NCBI GenBank assembly: GCA_902158745.1
Contig: CABGHH010000080.1
Span: 1 to 7,147 of the forward strand
Reading direction: 5' to 3'
DNA: 7,147 nt
Source of the DNA: Candidatus Methanolliviera sp. GoM_asphalt
GTDB lineage: Archaea > Halobacteriota > Methanoliparia > Methanoliparales > Methanoliparaceae
Position numbers and translations under genes: made by a program. The stretch's first letter is position 1. Each line of letters opens with the position of its first letter. Shown in pieces: positions 1 to 5,881 of the stretch. The notes beneath the pieces were generated by a model. That model did no database searches. It saw nothing but the letters and a program-made list of their open reading frames with translations, and had not been told where the DNA came from.

Positions 1-80
1 AAGAACTCGTTTAGTATCTCTCCTTCCGCACCTTCGATCGATATTTCCCCATTTAATAACTTCGCCAGTATCTTTTTCAT
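1..80 (-). CDS. N-terminus of an unidentified protein, possibly LarB-like (partial)
   Basis: Only the first 26 codons lie in the window; the gene continues past the left edge. The start is an ATG at 80-78, with an in-frame TAA immediately upstream and a GGAG ribosome-binding site eight bases away, so this start is well supported. The visible residues read MKKILAKLLNGEISIEGAEG and continue with EILNE. A short N-terminal helix with 'LLNGEIS-E-AE' spacing is typical of LarB (nickel-pincer cofactor synthesis, formerly annotated as AIR-carboxylase-like), but similar helices occur in other families. The LarB idea is therefore weak. It lies 44 bases downstream of pyrE on the same strand and could be co-transcribed with it. 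Confidence 0.55.
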   Translation of the reverse strand, partial: MKKILAKLLNGEISIEGAEGEILNEF

Positions 81-101
81 TTAAAAATCTCCGATTTTTA
101 A
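81..101 (-). promoter_or_regulatory. Palindromic ribosome-binding site of the left-edge gene
   Basis: A perfect 9-bp inverted repeat (TTAAAAATC, three-base loop GGA, GATTTTTAA in mRNA sense) ends directly at the start codon of the left-edge gene. The Shine-Dalgarno GGAG (92-89) spans the loop and the first stem base, eight bases before the ATG. A near copy precedes the acetyltransferase gene at 6847-6865. A second small inverted repeat with the same AAATC/GATTT arms (108-120, loop TTT) lies six bases upstream. The repeats are seen directly; a role in controlling translation is inference. Confidence 0.6.
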
Positions 102-124
102 GTCTATAAATCAAAGATTTGTAA

Positions 125-640
125 TCATATCAATTCTCTCATACGGAGGAGAACCTTTACATCATATCCAAGTTTTTCTATCCTTTCAACGGCACCTTCC
201 TCTCTATCCACCACAATCAATATCTCTGTTATTACCCCTCCTGCTTCTTCCACCGTCCTTATCGCCTTTAAGAGGCTCTCTCCTGTTGTGGTGACATCTT
301 CAACAAATAAAATTTTATCTCCGTCTTTTAAATCTCCCTCTATCATAGATCTGGTTCCGTAATCTTTCTCTTTTTTTCTTACGATCAAGAAGGGTTTCTC
401 TGTTTTTAGAGAGAGCACGGTGATCAATGGAATTGCCCCCATCTCCGGACCAGCAATAATGTCAAATTCTCTTTCAATCCTAAATATCATCTCTTCAGAA
501 ATTTTTTTAAGGATTCTTGGCGAAGTCTCAAAGAGATATTTATCCACGTAATAACTGCTCTTCTTACCAGAAGATAGAATGAAACTTCCAACTTTTAAGG
601 CGCCGGAATCTTTTATCATCTCCGATAGGATCATATACAT
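125..640 (-). CDS. pyrE: Orotate phosphoribosyltransferase
   Basis: A cytosolic enzyme of pyrimidine synthesis that joins orotate to PRPP to give orotidine 5'-phosphate. The 171-residue protein is close to the usual archaeal length. It has the N-terminal 'FILSSGKKSSYYVDKY' substrate-binding segment (residues 20-35), 'GPEMGAIPL' (64-72), the flexible-loop 'RKKEKDYGT' (88-96) and the PRPP-binding signature 'ILFVEDVTTTGES' (110-122) with its paired acidic residues. I kept the ATG at 640; Met3 (634) is almost as good, since neither has a clear Shine-Dalgarno and the transcript from the promoter at 675-682 would have a very short leader. It is not part of the cobalamin operon: a 63-base gap with its own TATA box separates it from the small membrane-protein gene. 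Confidence 0.95.
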   Translation of the reverse strand: MYMILSEMIKDSGALKVGSFILSSGKKSSYYVDKYLFETSPRILKKISEEMIFRIEREFDIIAGPEMGAIPLITVLSLKTEKPFLIVRKKEKDYGTRSMIEGDLKDGDKILFVEDVTTTGESLLKAIRTVEEAGGVITEILIVVDREEGAVERIEKLGYDVKVLLRMRELI

Positions 641-674
641 GATGGAAGAGAGAACAAAGATAAAAACCTAACTG

Positions 675-682
675 AATATAAA
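675..682 (-). promoter_or_regulatory. TATA box of pyrE
   Basis: In minus-strand sense the sequence CTTTATATTC contains TTTATATT, a good archaeal TATA box. It lies 35 bases upstream of the pyrE ATG, so transcription should begin around 650 and leave a leader of about ten bases, which fits the absence of a Shine-Dalgarno. The 641-703 gap contains no gene. Confidence 0.5.
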
Positions 683-703
683 GATTAGGCGCCCCCATGA
701 TCT

Positions 704-931
704 TTAAGCTTTTTTAGCTTTTTTCTCCTTTCTCTGCTCCGAGAGCACCAACCCCATCACCACAAAAAGTGCGATCGCACCAACTATCAACAACAATGCG
801 ATGCCTCCCACCAACACGGTTACAAACGACGCTCTAACCCCAGAACTAAATGCAAACAATAGAACTGCCAGTATCGCCAAAGCTATCCCAAGTAAACCAG
901 CCCCAAATGGATCATGTTTATATTTAACCAT
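704..931 (-). CDS. Small two-helix membrane protein, function unknown
   Basis: A 75-residue protein that I do not recognise. It has a short polar N-terminus (MVKYKHDPF), a hydrophobic helix at about residues 10-30, a brief polar turn 'SSGVRAS' (29-35), a second hydrophobic helix at about 36-62, and a basic tail 'EQRKEKKAKKA' (65-75). By the positive-inside rule both ends should face the cytoplasm. The strong hydrophobic and charged segregation, together with an ATG start and a plausible upstream promoter, argues that this is a real gene rather than a chance ORF. The tail is encoded by two perfect tandem copies of a 9-base unit (707-724), which may vary in length between strains. It lies between the tRNA-Leu gene and pyrE, and nothing in the context reveals its job. 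Confidence 0.7.
   Translation of the reverse strand: MVKYKHDPFGAGLLGIALAILAVLLFAFSSGVRASFVTVLVGGIALLLIVGAIALFVVMGLVLSEQRKEKKAKKA
707..724 (-). repeat. Tandem 9-bp repeat in the tail of the small membrane protein
   Basis: Two perfect head-to-tail copies of AGCTTTTTT (plus-strand reading) encode the Lys-Lys-Ala-rich end of the membrane protein. The runs of six A per copy on the coding strand make it prone to slippage. Confidence 0.6.
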
Positions 932-953
932 GATCGTTTCACTATCATTATTT

Positions 954-961
954 TACTTAAA
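954..961 (-). promoter_or_regulatory. Possible TATA box of the small membrane-protein gene
   Basis: TTTAAGTA in minus-strand sense is a weak TATA-like box centred about 26 bases upstream of the ATG at 931. It would place the transcript start at or next to the start codon, giving a leaderless or nearly leaderless mRNA. No Shine-Dalgarno is visible, which is consistent with this. The rest of 932-1042 has no gene. Confidence 0.25.
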
Positions 962-1017
962 CATTTCGTTTACCTGTGCTTTGTCGGATAACCCAATCTT
1001 TCATCTGTTATTATCGA

Positions 1018-1028
1018 TAAAAGAAGAA
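1018..1028 (-). terminator. Possible T-rich terminator after tRNA-Leu
   Basis: In minus-strand sense a pyrimidine/T-rich stretch, TTCTTCTTTTA, begins about 15 bases after the tRNA 3' end. Archaeal transcription commonly ends at such T-rich tracts without a hairpin. It could end both the tRNA transcript and the long cobalamin operon, but the tract is interrupted by C, so the call is weak. Confidence 0.25.
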
Positions 1029-1042
1029 CTGATCATCGATGT

Positions 1043-1126
1043 GCGGGGGGCCGGATTCGAACCGGCGAACCCCTATGGGAATGGATCTTGAGTCCATCAC
1101 CTTTGGCCTGGCTCGGTAACCCCCGC
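1043..1126 (-). tRNA. tRNA-Leu (anticodon CAA)
   Basis: The 84-base minus-strand sequence folds as a class II tRNA. It has a 7-bp all-GC acceptor stem (GCGGGGG with CCCCCGC), a D arm with the GG pair in its loop, and a 5-bp anticodon stem (ATGGA/TCCAT) around the 7-base loop CTCAAGA, giving anticodon CAA, which reads UUG. It also has a long variable arm with a CCC/GGG stem and a T arm GCCGG-TTCGAAT-CCGGC. There is no intron and CCA is not encoded; the following bases are ACA. The outer D-stem pair is A10-U25, where G10-C25 is usual. The gene overlaps the end of cbiE on the same strand by 30 bases. No convincing TATA box is seen about 30-45 bases upstream, inside cbiE, so the tRNA may be cut out of the operon transcript. 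Confidence 0.95.
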
Positions 1127-1681
1127 CTTTGGATTTGCGACTACGATGACCATATCAGACGAGATCTCTGGGATATCATCGGTATCTCCATACCTTATCT
1201 CCTCTCCCGGATAGCCCATATTCTCACAGATCACTACATTTATCTTTCCACTCAAGATCTTTTCCAGATCCATCCTCCTGTGACCGATGATTATTGCAAT
1301 CCTATCTATGGATAAAGCCTTCTCCAGTTCTTTCTTTATATACTTTTCATCCTTTGCATGCCCATCTATAACGCAGGAATCGCATAGGTCGATCTTCAAT
1401 CTTGCACAGACGAGCTGAATGGAAGAGATACCGGAAATGATCTCATCTCCTAAATAACTCAGACCTGATACCATCGGATCTCCCGTTGAAAGGATCACAT
1501 CCGTGCTTGCGATATTCACATCTTTAAAAGATTTTAATACGACGATCTTACCTCTTATATATTCCTTTGCAAGGTTTATCGCTCTTTTACTCCCATACAC
1601 CACAGAAGCATTCTTTATAATCTCTTTTGCTTCTTCAGTTAAAAGATTAGGCGCGGCACCGACTCCCACCACCTTAACCAT
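1097..1681 (-). CDS. cbiE: Cobalt-precorrin-7 (C5)-methyltransferase CbiE
   Basis: This SAM-dependent enzyme methylates C5 of the corrin ring, working with CbiT, which here is a separate gene at the other end of the operon rather than fused as in CobL. It has the family N-terminal glycine-rich start 'VVGVGAAPNLLTEEA' (4-18), the 'NASVVYGSKRAI' segment (24-35), the 'STGDPMVSG' loop (65-73), 'IIGHRRMD' (131-138) and 'CENMGYPGEE' (152-161). The recognisable domain ends near 'MVIVVAN' (177-183). The start is ATG at 1681, overlapping the end of cbiD by eight bases, with GGAG and GGT elements upstream. The last residues AGVTEPGQR (186-194) and the TGA stop are read from the 5' end of the tRNA-Leu gene, so the tail is dictated by tRNA sequence. 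The family identity is secure. Confidence 0.92.
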   Translation of the reverse strand: MVKVVGVGAAPNLLTEEAKEIIKNASVVYGSKRAINLAKEYIRGKIVVLKSFKDVNIASTDVILSTGDPMVSGLSYLGDEIISGISSIQLVCARLKIDLCDSCVIDGHAKDEKYIKKELEKALSIDRIAIIIGHRRMDLEKILSGKINVVICENMGYPGEEIRYGDTDDIPEISSDMVIVVANPKAGVTEPGQR

Positions 1682-2564
1682 AACTTACCACTCCATCTTT
1701 AAAGATCAGAGAGACAGAGACAAGATCTTTCGCAATTTTATTCGCCTTCTCATATATCTCTTTTACAGCATCTTCTCTCTCTTCTTTTCTTTTTTTATCT
1801 TTTATATCTATACCTGCCCATCTGCCGATCAAGGATGGCATCCCGATCAGGCTAACTTCCCCTTTACAAGACGATAGCCCCTCGTCGATGTGAATACCAA
1901 AGACCAGTGGCTGAAAATTCGTGTTATCATAAGCCCATCTCCACCCCTTCCGCCCGGTCGTGATTGCCACTTTTCTATAATTTTTGGAGAGATCTCTCTT
2001 CATATAGACGAGCTTATCGCACCATGGCTCTACAAAACCGGTCGTTCCAAGAATACTTATGCCATCTCTGCCTATCTTTCTTCCTCTCTCATTCCCCTCA
2101 GGCATTTCGATCTTTACCGTGATATTTCCCATGTTCTTCATCATCTGATCCATCGCGGATCTGCTCACCGATCTAACCCCTTCCCCAAGAATAATTTTTT
2201 TATCTCTATTACCGACCTTCTTGGCGACGATCTCCATGCCTCTGGTGATATCAAAGGAATGATCTCCGCTGAATTTCTTTGATATAGCGATATTTCCTTC
2301 CTCTTTCAATCTCACCTTCAGATCGACGTTTATGCCAACGGGAGTCTCGACTGATACAGATTCCAATCTCTCAGATAACGCTCTTACAGCAGCAGAAGCG
2401 GTTGTTCCAGTCGTTATACCTCTCCTCAAAAAACTGCCGTCCGGGCATAATATATAGCATCCGCTCGATATCTTATCTGATAACTCGTTTCTGTCAAGAA
2501 TATTAGGGCAGATACGTTCTATCCATTCCTCCGGATATTCATACCTCTCGATTGGATCGATCAT
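1674..2564 (-). CDS. cbiD: Cobalt-precorrin-5B (C1)-methyltransferase CbiD
   Basis: CbiD methylates C1 of the corrin macrocycle using SAM. The CbiD signature 'FLRRGITTGTTASAA' is at residues 45-59, followed by 'IEMPEGNERGRK' (152-163) and 'GISILGTTGFVEP' (168-180), which matches the family's 'GxSILGTTGxVxP' motif. At 296 residues it is shorter than the roughly 350-370 of bacterial CbiD. It starts with 'IDPIERYEYPEEWIE' (2-16), an N-terminal arm that I associate with archaeal CbiD. The C-terminal part 'VAITTGRKGWRWAY' (199-212) replaces the usual bacterial ending. ATG at 2564 overlaps the cbiC stop as ATGA, and the 3' end overlaps cbiE by eight bases. Confidence 0.93.
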   Translation of the reverse strand: MIDPIERYEYPEEWIERICPNILDRNELSDKISSGCYILCPDGSFLRRGITTGTTASAAVRALSERLESVSVETPVGINVDLKVRLKEEGNIAISKKFSGDHSFDITRGMEIVAKKVGNRDKKIILGEGVRSVSRSAMDQMMKNMGNITVKIEMPEGNERGRKIGRDGISILGTTGFVEPWCDKLVYMKRDLSKNYRKVAITTGRKGWRWAYDNTNFQPLVFGIHIDEGLSSCKGEVSLIGMPSLIGRWAGIDIKDKKRKEEREDAVKEIYEKANKIAKDLVSVSLIFKDGVVSYG

Positions 2565-3157
2565 TCTCTCGCCAAGCCGATGAGTCCATTGAATATAGCT
2601 ACTGCAAGCGTGCTTCCACCCCGCGTCCCTTTCGTTGTTATAGAAGGAATGTTAAGACTTCTGATGAGTTCCTTCGATTCGGCGGCGTTAACAAATCCAA
2701 CAGGAGTCGCCACGATCAAAGAGGGTTTTAGCCCGTCTTTAACCATCTCATAGACGGAGATTGCGGCGGAAGGTGCATTCCCTATTAGAATGATCGAATC
2801 TTTTAGTTCATCCCTGATCCTATAAAATCCGGCAGACGTTCTAGTCTTCTTCTCTTCAATGTCAGCTTCTTTTTCACCTGATAATACACATATTACCTCA
2901 TATCTTTTTATTCCCGCCTTTATCATCTCCACGTCGCAGTATGCTCTGCATTCACTCTTTATCACGTTAATCGCGGTCTTTAGCGGATCGTTCTTAAATA
3001 CGATCAGATCCTTCATATCAAAATCGCCGGTTGCTATCACAGCCCGCTTCAATATCATATCTTTCGGAGAATTTCCAGGAATTTTTTTACTTACGATATC
3101 ATAACTCTTCTCTGCTATCTTCTTTGCATCTTTTGTATAATCCCCCATATCCATCAT
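2561..3157 (-). CDS. cbiC: Cobalt-precorrin-8 methylmutase CbiC
   Basis: CbiC moves the methyl group from C11 to C12 by a 1,5-sigmatropic shift, giving cobyrinate, the last step of ring synthesis before amidation. The 198-residue length is normal. Clear family motifs are 'GNAPSA' (126-131), 'TPVGFVNAAESKE' (151-163) and 'RGGSTLAVAIFN' (179-190). The N-terminal active-site motif is abnormal: the family has 'KRxIHxTxDFD' with an essential His (His43 in CobH), but here it reads KRAVIATGDFD (37-47), with Ile41 (ATA, 3037-3035) in the His position. The rest of the fold looks intact, so this seems to be a divergent active form or one specialised for binding, not a decayed gene. The start is ATG at 3157, overlapping cbiH by four bases with a GAGAGG element upstream; Met2 and Met4 are alternatives. 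Confidence 0.92.
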   Translation of the reverse strand: MMDMGDYTKDAKKIAEKSYDIVSKKIPGNSPKDMILKRAVIATGDFDMKDLIVFKNDPLKTAINVIKSECRAYCDVEMIKAGIKRYEVICVLSGEKEADIEEKKTRTSAGFYRIRDELKDSIILIGNAPSAAISVYEMVKDGLKPSLIVATPVGFVNAAESKELIRSLNIPSITTKGTRGGSTLAVAIFNGLIGLARE

Positions 3158-3897
3158 ATCTTATATCCTCTCGGCGTGAACATAATTTTTCCATTAAACT
3201 TCGTCTTGGAGTTCCCAACGATCAAGACCGTGCTCATATCAACAAACTCGGAATATCTCTCCAGCTCTTCACACTTGCATATTATATGTTCTTCTCCTTC
3301 TCTGCTCGCGTTCTTCACGATTCCCACAAAGCATCCATCTCTGTATTTATTTATGATCTCGACCGCCTCATCAAATCTGCCTCTTCGCTTTCTGCTAGAA
3401 GGATTGTATATCGCTATCACAAAGTCACCGAGAAGCGCACATTCCAGTCTCTTTTTAATCTCTTCCCATGGCAGGAGAAGATCGCTCAGACTTACAACAG
3501 CAAAATCGTTCGAGATTGGAGATCCCAATATCCCATTCGCTATGCTGAAGGCAGATATTCCGGGCACAAATTCCACTTCGGCTTCTTCTCCCTCATACAA
3601 AAATTCCGAGACGAGACCCGACATCCCATATATTCCAGGATCTCCTCCACTTATCAGGGAGACGATATTCTCTTTTGAGAGCTCAAAGGCGAGCTTCACC
3701 CGCTCAACCTCTCTTCCCATCGTGCTCGTGATGATCTCTGCATCTGTCTTTATATCCTCGATGAGTTTTACATACCTCTGGTGTCCGATGATATAATCCG
3801 AATCTTCTAACGCCTTTTTAGCTCTCAATGTCAAGAGATCCGGGGAACCAGGCCCAGTTCCAACGACATATAGTCTGCCTTTACCTTGCGATTGCAA
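3154..3897 (-). CDS. cbiH: Cobalt-precorrin-3B (C17)-methyltransferase CbiH
   Basis: CbiH methylates C17 and drives ring contraction of cobalt-factor III to cobalt-precorrin-4. Seen in order are the SAM-binding N-terminus 'VVGTGPGSPDLLT' (11-23), 'ISGGDPGIYGM' (82-92), 'VPGISAF' (111-117), the CbiH/CobJ hallmark 'FAVVSLSDLLLPWE' (132-145) and 'AIYNPSSRKR' (162-171). The 247-residue length is typical. The start must be a TTG at 3897: an in-frame TGA lies two codons upstream and no ATG or GTG follows before the conserved N-terminus. A strong purine-rich GGGGGAG lies six bases upstream, inside the end of cbiG. The start codon sits inside a perfect 12-bp palindrome (3889-3900). It overlaps cbiG by 17 bases and cbiC by four. 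Confidence 0.95.
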   Translation of the reverse strand: MQSQGKGRLYVVGTGPGSPDLLTLRAKKALEDSDYIIGHQRYVKLIEDIKTDAEIITSTMGREVERVKLAFELSKENIVSLISGGDPGIYGMSGLVSEFLYEGEEAEVEFVPGISAFSIANGILGSPISNDFAVVSLSDLLLPWEEIKKRLECALLGDFVIAIYNPSSRKRRGRFDEAVEIINKYRDGCFVGIVKNASREGEEHIICKCEELERYSEFVDMSTVLIVGNSKTKFNGKIMFTPRGYKI

Positions 3898-4567
3898 TCG
3901 TCACTCCCCCATATTTTCTCTTCGGAAGCAGAAGTTCTTCTCCGAAATAGAGGGCAGATGCATCGGAGACACTCTTTAGACCGATTAACCTTGCTTTTGA
4001 CTCTTTCACGTCCATGCTGTTGATCTTCTCTTTACTCAAAAAGATCAAAGGTTTCTTTAACTGATCAACAGCCTCGATCAACCCTCTCTCATCCTTCTTT
4101 AAATCAGTCGTGGCGATCACCCTCACATCTTTTAAACTCTTCCCTATCTCATCTAATCCATTTTTAAGTGCGTCTAATATCTCTTCTTTACTAACACCCT
4201 TATTGCATCCGATCCCAACAGATAACCCCTCGTAAAATTCCATAGATGTAGTTATCACAGGAATTAGACCAAATTCGGATAATCTTAAAGCCATCTCATT
4301 TGCACCGTGATGCCCGCCGAGAAGAGGTATAGAGTACATCATATTTTTATCTATCGCCACAACTGGCGTGTCCGTCCACTTGCTCTCGATCAGTGGGGCA
4401 ATTGCCCTTATGATTATACCTGTGGGCATCAATGCAACGATACCTTCACAGCCCCAGACCTCTTTGAATATATTTTTTGACCAGAAAAAGATCTCTCCAT
4501 CGATCCAGCTGGCTATATCCTTGAGCTTTGCCTCATCTCGCCTAAATCCGATGACCACGATCTTCAT
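3881..4567 (-). CDS. cbiG: Cobalt-precorrin-5A hydrolase CbiG, compact form
   Basis: CbiG opens the lactone of cobalt-precorrin-5A and releases the C20 carbon as acetaldehyde. The N-terminal domain carries 'MPTGIIIRAIAPLIESK' (47-63) and 'PLLGGHHGANEMA' (81-93). The C-terminal domain begins almost at once with 'SVGIGCNKGVSKEE' (116-129) and continues with 'TTDLKKDERGLIE'. The two domains are separated by only about ten residues, whereas the common 320-350 residue form has a middle domain between them. At 228 residues this is therefore a two-domain version with no sign of frameshift or scar. ATG at 4567 lies 26 bases inside cbiF. No good Shine-Dalgarno is visible, so initiation is probably by translational coupling. 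Confidence 0.93.
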   Translation of the reverse strand: MKIVVIGFRRDEAKLKDIASWIDGEIFFWSKNIFKEVWGCEGIVALMPTGIIIRAIAPLIESKWTDTPVVAIDKNMMYSIPLLGGHHGANEMALRLSEFGLIPVITTSMEFYEGLSVGIGCNKGVSKEEILDALKNGLDEIGKSLKDVRVIATTDLKKDERGLIEAVDQLKKPLIFLSKEKINSMDVKESKARLIGLKSVSDASALYFGEELLLPKRKYGGVTIAIAR

Positions 4568-5273
4568 ATAGCACAGATCTTTTACCTTTATATTCTTCCT
4601 TCAAACCGACGATGATGACCGCTGTTCTCTCTATCCCCTCAGATCTCACCTTTTCAACGATATCTCCTGTATTACCCCTGATGATCTTCTCGTCCTCCCT
4701 CGATGCGTGATAGACGACAAAGATCGGCACGTTTCCCCTATGTCTGCTTACCTTCTCGACCACATCTTCCAGCTCTCCTATTCCAAGGAGTATGACCAAC
4801 GTCAGTGGCAACTCTGCAAGTTCTTCTATAATATCTTCTTCTCGCGAAAGTGTCTTTCCGGCAGGTCTTGTTATCGCAACGGTCTGTGAGACGCCAGGTA
4901 TCGTGAGTTCCATCTTCAGAGAGGATGCGGATGCAAATACCGAAGAGACGCCGGGGACCACCTCTATGTCTATCTCCTTCTCTTTCAGCATCTCCCTCTG
5001 CTCATCTAAGGCACCATATATAGATGGGTCTCCAGATTGAAGTCTTACAACCTCTTCTCCTTCTTTTACTGCCTCAGATATGATATCTATAATTTCTTGC
5101 AGAGATCTTCCATAACTGTTTACCCCTTTCCCGTCAAAATCTTTAAGAAACCCCTTCTCTATAATAGATCCTGGATATATAATCAAATCTGCCTTTTTAA
5201 GGAGTTTATATGCCTTCAACGTGAGCAATTCCGGATCTCCCGGGCCAGCACCGACGAAATAAACTTTTTTCAT
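4542..5273 (-). CDS. cbiF: Cobalt-precorrin-4 (C11)-methyltransferase CbiF
   Basis: CbiF transfers a methyl from SAM to C11 of cobalt-precorrin-4. Motifs, numbered from the ATG, are 'VGAGPGDPELLT' (7-18), 'RLQSGDPSIYGA' (77-88), 'VVPGVSS' (105-111) and 'TRPAGKT' (135-141), which fit the CbiF/CobM branch of the uroporphyrin-type methyltransferases. The 243-residue length is typical. I place the start at ATG 5273, which overlaps the cbiL stop as ATGA and puts Met just before 'KKVYFVGAGPGD'. An in-frame GTG at 5279 adds two residues but has no Shine-Dalgarno upstream, whereas a GGGGTGG tract lies just before the ATG. The 3' end overlaps cbiG by 26 bases. Confidence 0.94.
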   Translation of the reverse strand: MKKVYFVGAGPGDPELLTLKAYKLLKKADLIIYPGSIIEKGFLKDFDGKGVNSYGRSLQEIIDIISEAVKEGEEVVRLQSGDPSIYGALDEQREMLKEKEIDIEVVPGVSSVFASASSLKMELTIPGVSQTVAITRPAGKTLSREEDIIEELAELPLTLVILLGIGELEDVVEKVSRHRGNVPIFVVYHASREDEKIIRGNTGDIVEKVRSEGIERTAVIIVGLKEEYKGKRSVLYEDRGHRI

Positions 5274-5881
5274 TTCCACCCCACAAGCGTGCTGAAATAA
5301 TCGCTCTTCTCTGGAATTTCTCTCATTATCTCTTCCCCATCCATAAATGCCTTCTTTATAAGCACGAATTCCTCATATCCTTTTTTTTTCAAATTTTCAA
5401 CGGTCTTCTTCGGTTCCCTAACCTTTAAAACCACAACAATTTCTCCTCCATCTTTTTGGAGCTCCAAATCTTTCGATGTTGTGGCATCTAACGAACCGTC
5501 AACAAATTTCCCCAATCTTGAGAAGATGGATGTGAAGATCGAGAGACCGGGAATTGTTGTGATCCTAATCTCTGGATCGATATCCCTAACCGCTTCCGAT
5601 ATATGTTGAAACGTCGAATAGAACATAACGTCCCCTATGCTTGCAAAAGCTATATCCTCTTCTTTACACCTCATAGAGAGTTCTTTTGAGAGCTTGCCGA
5701 TCACCTCATCCGCGCTCTCATTCATCGGGATATGCACAAGTCTCGACTCACGATAATTATTTACTATATTATATGCGATCTTTCCGGGTGTTATCACCTC
5801 ATCCGCTTCTTTTAAAACTTTTACGGCCTTTAGCGTGAGTAAATCTGGATCTCCTGGCCCCAACCCAACCCCAATCAGCAT
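5270..5881 (-). CDS. cbiL: Cobalt-factor II (C20)-methyltransferase CbiL
   Basis: CbiL methylates C20 of cobalt-factor II (cobalt-sirohydrochlorin), the first committed methylation on the corrin branch. 'GVGLGPGDPDLLT' (4-16) forms the SAM-binding start, 'IGDVMFYSTF' (82-91) matches the family's 'GDPxxYSTF' with Val in place of Pro, and 'TTIPGLSIF' (108-116) follows. At 203 residues it is somewhat shorter than the usual 220-240. ATG at 5881 has a clear GGGAG six bases upstream, inside the end of cbiT. A run of nine A on the coding strand (plus-strand 5381-5389) encodes Lys165-Lys167 and could cause slippage, but the frame is intact. It overlaps cbiT by seven bases and cbiF by four. Confidence 0.93.
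   Translation of the reverse strand: MLIGVGLGPGDPDLLTLKAVKVLKEADEVITPGKIAYNIVNNYRESRLVHIPMNESADEVIGKLSKELSMRCKEEDIAFASIGDVMFYSTFQHISEAVRDIDPEIRITTIPGLSIFTSIFSRLGKFVDGSLDATTSKDLELQKDGGEIVVVLKVREPKKTVENLKKKGYEEFVLIKKAFMDGEEIMREIPEKSDYFSTLVGWK

Noticed and set aside
1043..1126. tRNA-Leu as an integration site for a genomic island
   Set aside because: No integrase gene, no duplicated tRNA 3' fragment and no attachment repeat were seen in the window.
801..1315. Two plus-strand ORFs of 96 and 75 codons across the tRNA region
   Set aside because: They lie antisense to the small membrane protein, the tRNA and cbiE, and their translations show no domain. They are shadows of the minus-strand genes.
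3031..3796. Long plus-strand ORFs of 215 and 206 codons opposite cbiC and cbiH
   Set aside because: Their translations are Ser/Leu/Ile-rich without motifs, while the minus strand encodes clearly recognisable CbiC and CbiH over the same bases.
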